Origin: Acarospora socialis
Lineage: Eukaryota; Ascomycota; Lecanoromycetes; Acarosporales; Acarosporaceae
Direction: 5' to 3'
Assembly (NCBI GenBank): GCA_025617375.2
Contig: JAMYGW020000007.1
Location: 62,001 to 126,000 of the forward strand
DNA: 64,000 nt
Positions 59,923 to 64,000 of this stretch are shown piece by piece (positions within the stretch are counted from its first letter, which is position 1; each line of letters starts with the position of its first letter). The translations under genes and the position numbers were made by a program. Below the pieces are notes generated by a model, which ran no database searches, was not told where the DNA came from, and saw only the letters and a program-made list of their open reading frames with translations.

Positions 59923-60954
59923 ATGGCTTCCTACCTGATAACAGGGTCCTCTCGAGGCCTCGGCCTCACACTCGTCAAGCAATTGGCCTCCTTGCCCGTA
60001 TCACAGGCGAGCATGATTTTCGCGACGGCCCGCAGCAACACCTCTGCCGATCTCCAGAAACTGATCGAAGGCTCGCCCGGCCGCGTGGTGTACGTCCAGC
60101 TCGATACCACTGATCCGGCCAGCGTGAAAGCGGCCGTATCTCAGGTTAAACGGCACCTGAACGGGAAAGGCTTGGACGTGCTCATCAACAACGCGGGCGT
60201 CGAGAGTAGCTTAACCCCAGACGGAATTCATACCATGTAACTTCGACTAGCCCTTCACCAGCAATGCAGTGTAACCCTAATTGCTGACTTTAAAATGCTA
60301 TAATAGGACGGATCTGAACTCGACACTGAACACCAATGTCACGGGTACGCACAATGTCACCAGCGCTTTCCTGCCTCTCCTGCAAAAAGGCGAGCAGAAG
60401 AAAGTATTCAACGTGTATGTCCATCTTCGTTTACTTCGTCTCCTCCATCTCGCCCGCCCTGGGAACTGATCTCTCACATAGCACCTCGACGCTCGGCTCG
60501 ATCGCCATGGCCCCCCACTTCGGCGGCTTCTCCGCGCCGGCGTACAAGATCTCCAAAGCGACGCTCAACATGCTGACGGTCCAGTACGCGCTCTCGTACG
60601 CGGAGCAAGGTTTCACTTTCATTGCCATCAGCCCCGGTGTGAGTCTTTGCCGACCTTGGTCCCTTCCACTTCCCTTGCTCTCTCTGCCTATAGTCTCTAG
60701 TTCTGTTCTCAATCCCACACCCCGAGCCATTTCAACCCTCCACTACTGACAACTTGGTGACACGGTAGTGGCTACAAACCGACATGGGCGGCGCGGAAGC
60801 CCACCTGCCGGTTGCGACAGGCGCCAAGGCCGTCCTCGAGGCCGTGCACGGCAGGGGTAAGGAGTCGAACGGCCAATTCATTGACATTCGCGTCGAAGGC
60901 TGGACAGATCCGACGGGACTGGATATGTATTCGGGCAGAAGTTTGCCGTGGTGA
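59923..60954 (+). CDS. Short-chain dehydrogenase/reductase (classical SDR)
   Basis: Exons 59923-60236, 60307-60414, 60482-60638 and 60769-60954 give 254 residues, the normal classical SDR length. The nucleotide-binding motif TGSSRGLG is at residues 7-14, NNAGV follows after strand 4, the catalytic Ser lies in VTSTLGS and the YKISK motif supplies Tyr and Lys. The SPGW segment is followed by QTDMGG. It should reduce a carbonyl or oxidise an alcohol with NAD(P). The sequence resembles the sniffer/C-factor-like group, whose substrates vary. For intron 2 the donor at 60415 was chosen because it restores the frame and the Ser motif. It converges with the P450 gene, about 620 bp apart. A shared pathway is possible but unproven. 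Confidence 0.9.
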
Positions 60955-61573
60955 AACCAGATGCATGAAACAGCCACGGGTGAGGCTGGCCATGGGCTAG
61001 ATAGACAGAGTAGATAGAGATGCATTGTGGGACTGGGTCCTTGGTCGGGAGAGCTCTCGGTGATCGATCGATAAATAAACGTTTCTCTTGTCCCCGATGC
61101 AGTCCTAAAACAAGCCCCTCTCTTTCACTCTTCACTCGTGCTCACACATGCCTGCTGTCGCTGACTGTCGAACAAACCACTCTAACCCCCAGCGCAACAG
61201 CTTCCCGTTCTGACAACGACACAGCAGCAACAATAAAGATAACAGCGAAGATGAGGAGAGATTCCCATTCATATTTCACCCTCTCATTTATTCGTGTATG
61301 AACCAGTTCAACCGCCATTGCAGCACAGATAGAAGGTATAAGAGTCAAATCATGAGGGACTACCTTCACTGTGATGGATACGACACGTTTGCATTGAAGA
61401 CGAGACTCAGCAACTCTAAATGAACACACTGTACCGTATTCCATCTTCTTTACCACATATCGCGTATTTCTCGTAAGAAAGCAACAAGGTGTAAGAAGAA
61501 CGATGAGGTCTTTCATTTTTAGAACATCGCACCCTCATTCCCTGACATATATTCGAAAAGAAATGGGAGCCAA
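60955..61573. other. Convergent intergenic region, SDR / P450
   Basis: 619 bp between the two stop codons. No recognisable coding, RNA or repeat feature. Confidence 0.4.
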
Positions 61574-63332
61574 TCATCGCCTGCAGATCAAGCACCGATG
61601 GCCCTTGGGAGAAATGAGGAAATAGTTCTCCATCTCCATATCCCGCTGGCTCATGCCCTCGGCGTCAGCAACCATGATTCGCGGGAAAGCGCGGAAGAAG
61701 GCGGCGACGGCGATGCGGAGCTCCATACGAGCGAGGTGTATGCCGATACAGACTGCAATGACATTGTCAGTCTTGTCATCAAGCCACAGCACACCTTGGG
61801 CGGTACACGGTCGAAGGCCATGACGCTGGAGGGGAAATAGAGTTGGTGTACTCACTTCTGGTACCGCCACCGAAAGGCATGAAAGCTTCTCTCATGGCTG
61901 GGGTGGCCTTCTCCCAGCGCGAGGGGCGAAATGTCTCGGGCTCGTCGAACACGCTGGGGTCTCGGTGCAGGGTGTATGCCTGCGTGGACACGGTCAGACC
62001 TTCGGGGACGAAGTGGCCGCCGAGCGTGCGGCCACCTGGAGGGACGATGCGAGGCAGACCGCCGGCGGCGGGTCCGTAAAGCCGTAGAGCCTCGTCGACC
62101 AGGTGATCCAAGTACGGGATGTTTCGCAGATCGTCGTACTTGAAGTCGTCCGACAGGACGGCCAGCTCGACCGCAAGCTTCTCTTGCATTGCAGGTTGCT
62201 GAGCGACGGCCCAGACGAGGTAGGTCAGGGTGGTGGAGGTGGTGTCGCTGCCTGCGATAATGTACGATGCGGCTTCAGCTTCCATGTCCGCATCAGTTAA
62301 ACCTCCGTCATCTTGGGCTCGGAAGAGTCTGGAGAAAAGCATGGGCTTGGTCGCGACACACTCGGGATTGGTTGCCAAGAGGTTCTTGTAGCGTTGCAGT
62401 GACTGTCTTGCATGTCCGAGTAATCGGAGTGGTGATTCTTGCAGCTCCCGAATGATCGGGAGAGAAAGCAAGCTTAGTAGCTTGAACAACGTCGACAATT
62501 CTATGAATATGTTCCCAAAAGCTGAGTTTTCCTTCAAGTCCTGGGTATAACGGTCTTCCTGTTGGCAAATGAGCTCGGTTAGGTCGCAAGTCAGTCCCAG
62601 AGTTGACAAGGATTGCCTCACCTTCCCTTTCTCTAGCATCCTAAAGGAATCACCAAAGCTCAAGTCACCGATCGTATCAGTGGCCATGAAGAACCACCAC
62701 TTCATAACGTCCACCCAGCCTTGTGTCTTGAGCTCTTTCTCCATCTTTTTGATGGCTAACTCGACCTTCTCAGTAACCAATGGCTCCACGGCCTTGAGAG
62801 AAGTCTCCGTGAGTGGCTGCGCGAGAAGGCGGCGACGAGCACCATGTTGCTTTGGATCAAGCATTGTGAACATGTTAGGCTTATTAAAATTGACGTATAT
62901 TTGGTACCATGGAGATTTCAGGAATCCACCCGAAATCTTGTGGATTTCCTTAGTGGCGTGCAAATGCACGACCGACGCTTCATTTGGACTGATGCGGACG
63001 ACAGGTCCTGCAGCGCACGTTTAGAGAAGAAAGCCACGTAGTGAACTCCTTAGGGTAGAGCACACCATATCGTTGATGAAGCGAGTGCACGTAATGCAAT
63101 TTTCTGCCTCTGAGCACATGGAGCTTGAGCACAAGGTTGGTGACTCTGGAGATAAAAGGACCAGGAAGAGCAGACAGTGGACCCCGAAATATCCGGTAAA
63201 GCTTTTGCTATCGAGCACATCAGACCCACCAGTCAATGGTAGCTCTGGGCAGGAGTTTACCAGTATGGATATTGTTATAAGGGAACAGGCGACGGCGTAT
63301 ATGGCCGTACTTGGAGTGAGCCAGTTGATCAT
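61574..63332 (-). CDS. Cytochrome P450 monooxygenase
   Basis: Exons 63332-63261, 63207-63066, 63007-62622, 62558-61856 and 61752-61574 give 493 residues. An N-terminal membrane anchor (AIYAVACSLITISIL) is followed by the proline hinge LSALPGPF. The diagnostic P450 parts are all present: oxygen-binding I-helix AGSDTTSTTL, K-helix EALR, the FRPSRW motif and the haem loop FGGGTRICIG, whose two halves are joined across the last intron. The enzyme is an ER-bound haem monooxygenase needing a P450 reductase. The pattern resembles fungal families used in secondary metabolism or detoxification; the substrate cannot be read from sequence. All introns are in frame with consensus sites. Confidence 0.93.
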
Positions 63333-64000
63333 TGTGGGTCTATCAACTCAAGAATTAAGCGCTAAGCAGCACGGCAGGTATCAGGTTGCCCCAAAGATAG
63401 ACTGAGGAGAGACTTGCTCAGAGTAAGCAGAGATGCTGATAGTCAGGAGAGTTTGAGGGGTATCAGAGAGGACGATGAGCTTCGCTGGGGAAGACTGGGA
63501 TTGTGAGCACAACCATCTACCCCGCTTCGGCTTGATCTGAAGGAAGGTGAGCTGCATGAAGGGTGATCCGATCTGTAGACTGAGCGGCAGTAATCGATTC
63601 CCAGTATCATATACGACCGTAATTATGAACCATAAAATGTCTCTATGCATGGCTAATGCATGCAGTCAATGAGGGATTAGAATCCACGAAATGCCCACAA
63701 GACAGAGAAAGCAGAGCAGCATTTGACAGTCTTGGCATCCACTTCGGAGTTGTGAATGATCTCTGGTGAGCTAGGAATAAGAAATGTTGTTCGTTTCTGG
63801 GAGGGAGAGCTTGACATGAGGATTGAAAAGCCCATTCTGTTGTCTCCTCAGGATAGTGTGTCACCCGTGGAAATGGATGAGCTGCTTGGCTGTTCATTCA
63901 ATCAATTCAGACCTTTAGGATCGTAGCATGGTACTTTGCGCATGAACTACCCTACAAGCCATATGCAGTAGCCAAATATGATGCTAAATTCATATGATTT
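63333..64000. other. Upstream region of the P450 gene
   Basis: 668 bp to the window end. It holds the P450 promoter and frames without recognisable products. The next gene is probably outside the window. Confidence 0.4.

Noticed and set aside
1-64000. tRNA, rRNA or CRISPR features
   Set aside because: No cloverleaf with A/B boxes, rRNA sequence or regularly spaced identical repeats could be recognised by eye. A covariance-model scan would be decisive for tRNAs.

Overview
The window is from a filamentous ascomycete (Pezizomycotina). The genes carry short introns (about 43-135 bp) with GT..AG ends and CTAAC/CTGAC-like branch points. Several products are fungus-specific: a fungal_trans C2H2 regulator, a DUF3632 protein, a UcrY/QCR10-type complex III subunit, an mpaB-type oxygenase and an RNase T1/F1-type secreted ribonuclease. 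The DNA is sharply two-part: gene-bearing GC-balanced DNA alternates with very AT-rich blocks made of mutated LTR retrotransposons. I cannot place the species further.

Layout: 1-2182 is the end of an AT-rich block (Gypsy gag fragment, its LTR with a solo LTR inside, then a boundary repeat). 2183-5550 is a small gene island with an mpaB-family oxygenase and a conserved multi-pass membrane protein, arranged convergently. 5551-32535 is a 27-kb AT-rich block of nested fossils. In it a truncated minus-strand Gypsy copy is followed by a minus-strand Copia element (7869-19433) that was split by a plus-strand Gypsy element (8330-14422, target duplication TGTCT). Next comes a minus-strand Gypsy element (20004-32085) split by another minus-strand Gypsy element (24731-30903). 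The block ends in an LTR fragment and a second copy of the same boundary repeat that ends the first block. All these elements are broken many times over; their C:G to T:A load looks like repeat-induced point mutation, with CpC and CpG almost exhausted.

32536-64000 is ordinary gene-rich DNA with sixteen genes modelled here. Respiration and mitochondria: complex I 29.9-kDa/NDUFA5 subunit, QCR10-like complex III subunit, class 2 dihydroorotate dehydrogenase. Protein folding and quality control: a membrane-anchored PDI (Eps1-like) and a CHIP-type TPR/U-box ubiquitin ligase. DNA repair: tyrosyl-DNA phosphodiesterase 1. Lipid and small-molecule metabolism: acyl-CoA-binding protein, a triosephosphate-isomerase relative that lacks the catalytic glutamate, a short-chain dehydrogenase and a cytochrome P450. 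Regulation and unknowns: the C2H2 factor, a DUF3632 protein and two serine-rich disordered proteins. Secreted: a guanyl-specific ribonuclease. Exon models were built by eye from splice signals, reading-frame continuity and family similarity, without transcripts.

The least conventional signals are: the CpC/CpG-type depletion in the AT-rich blocks; a cysteine-rich ORF running antisense at the 3' end of the Gypsy elements; a terminal-repeat-like sequence marking both AT-block right edges; the TIM paralogue with Phe at the catalytic Glu position; and a 29-bp perfect inverted repeat near 59.3-59.6 kb.
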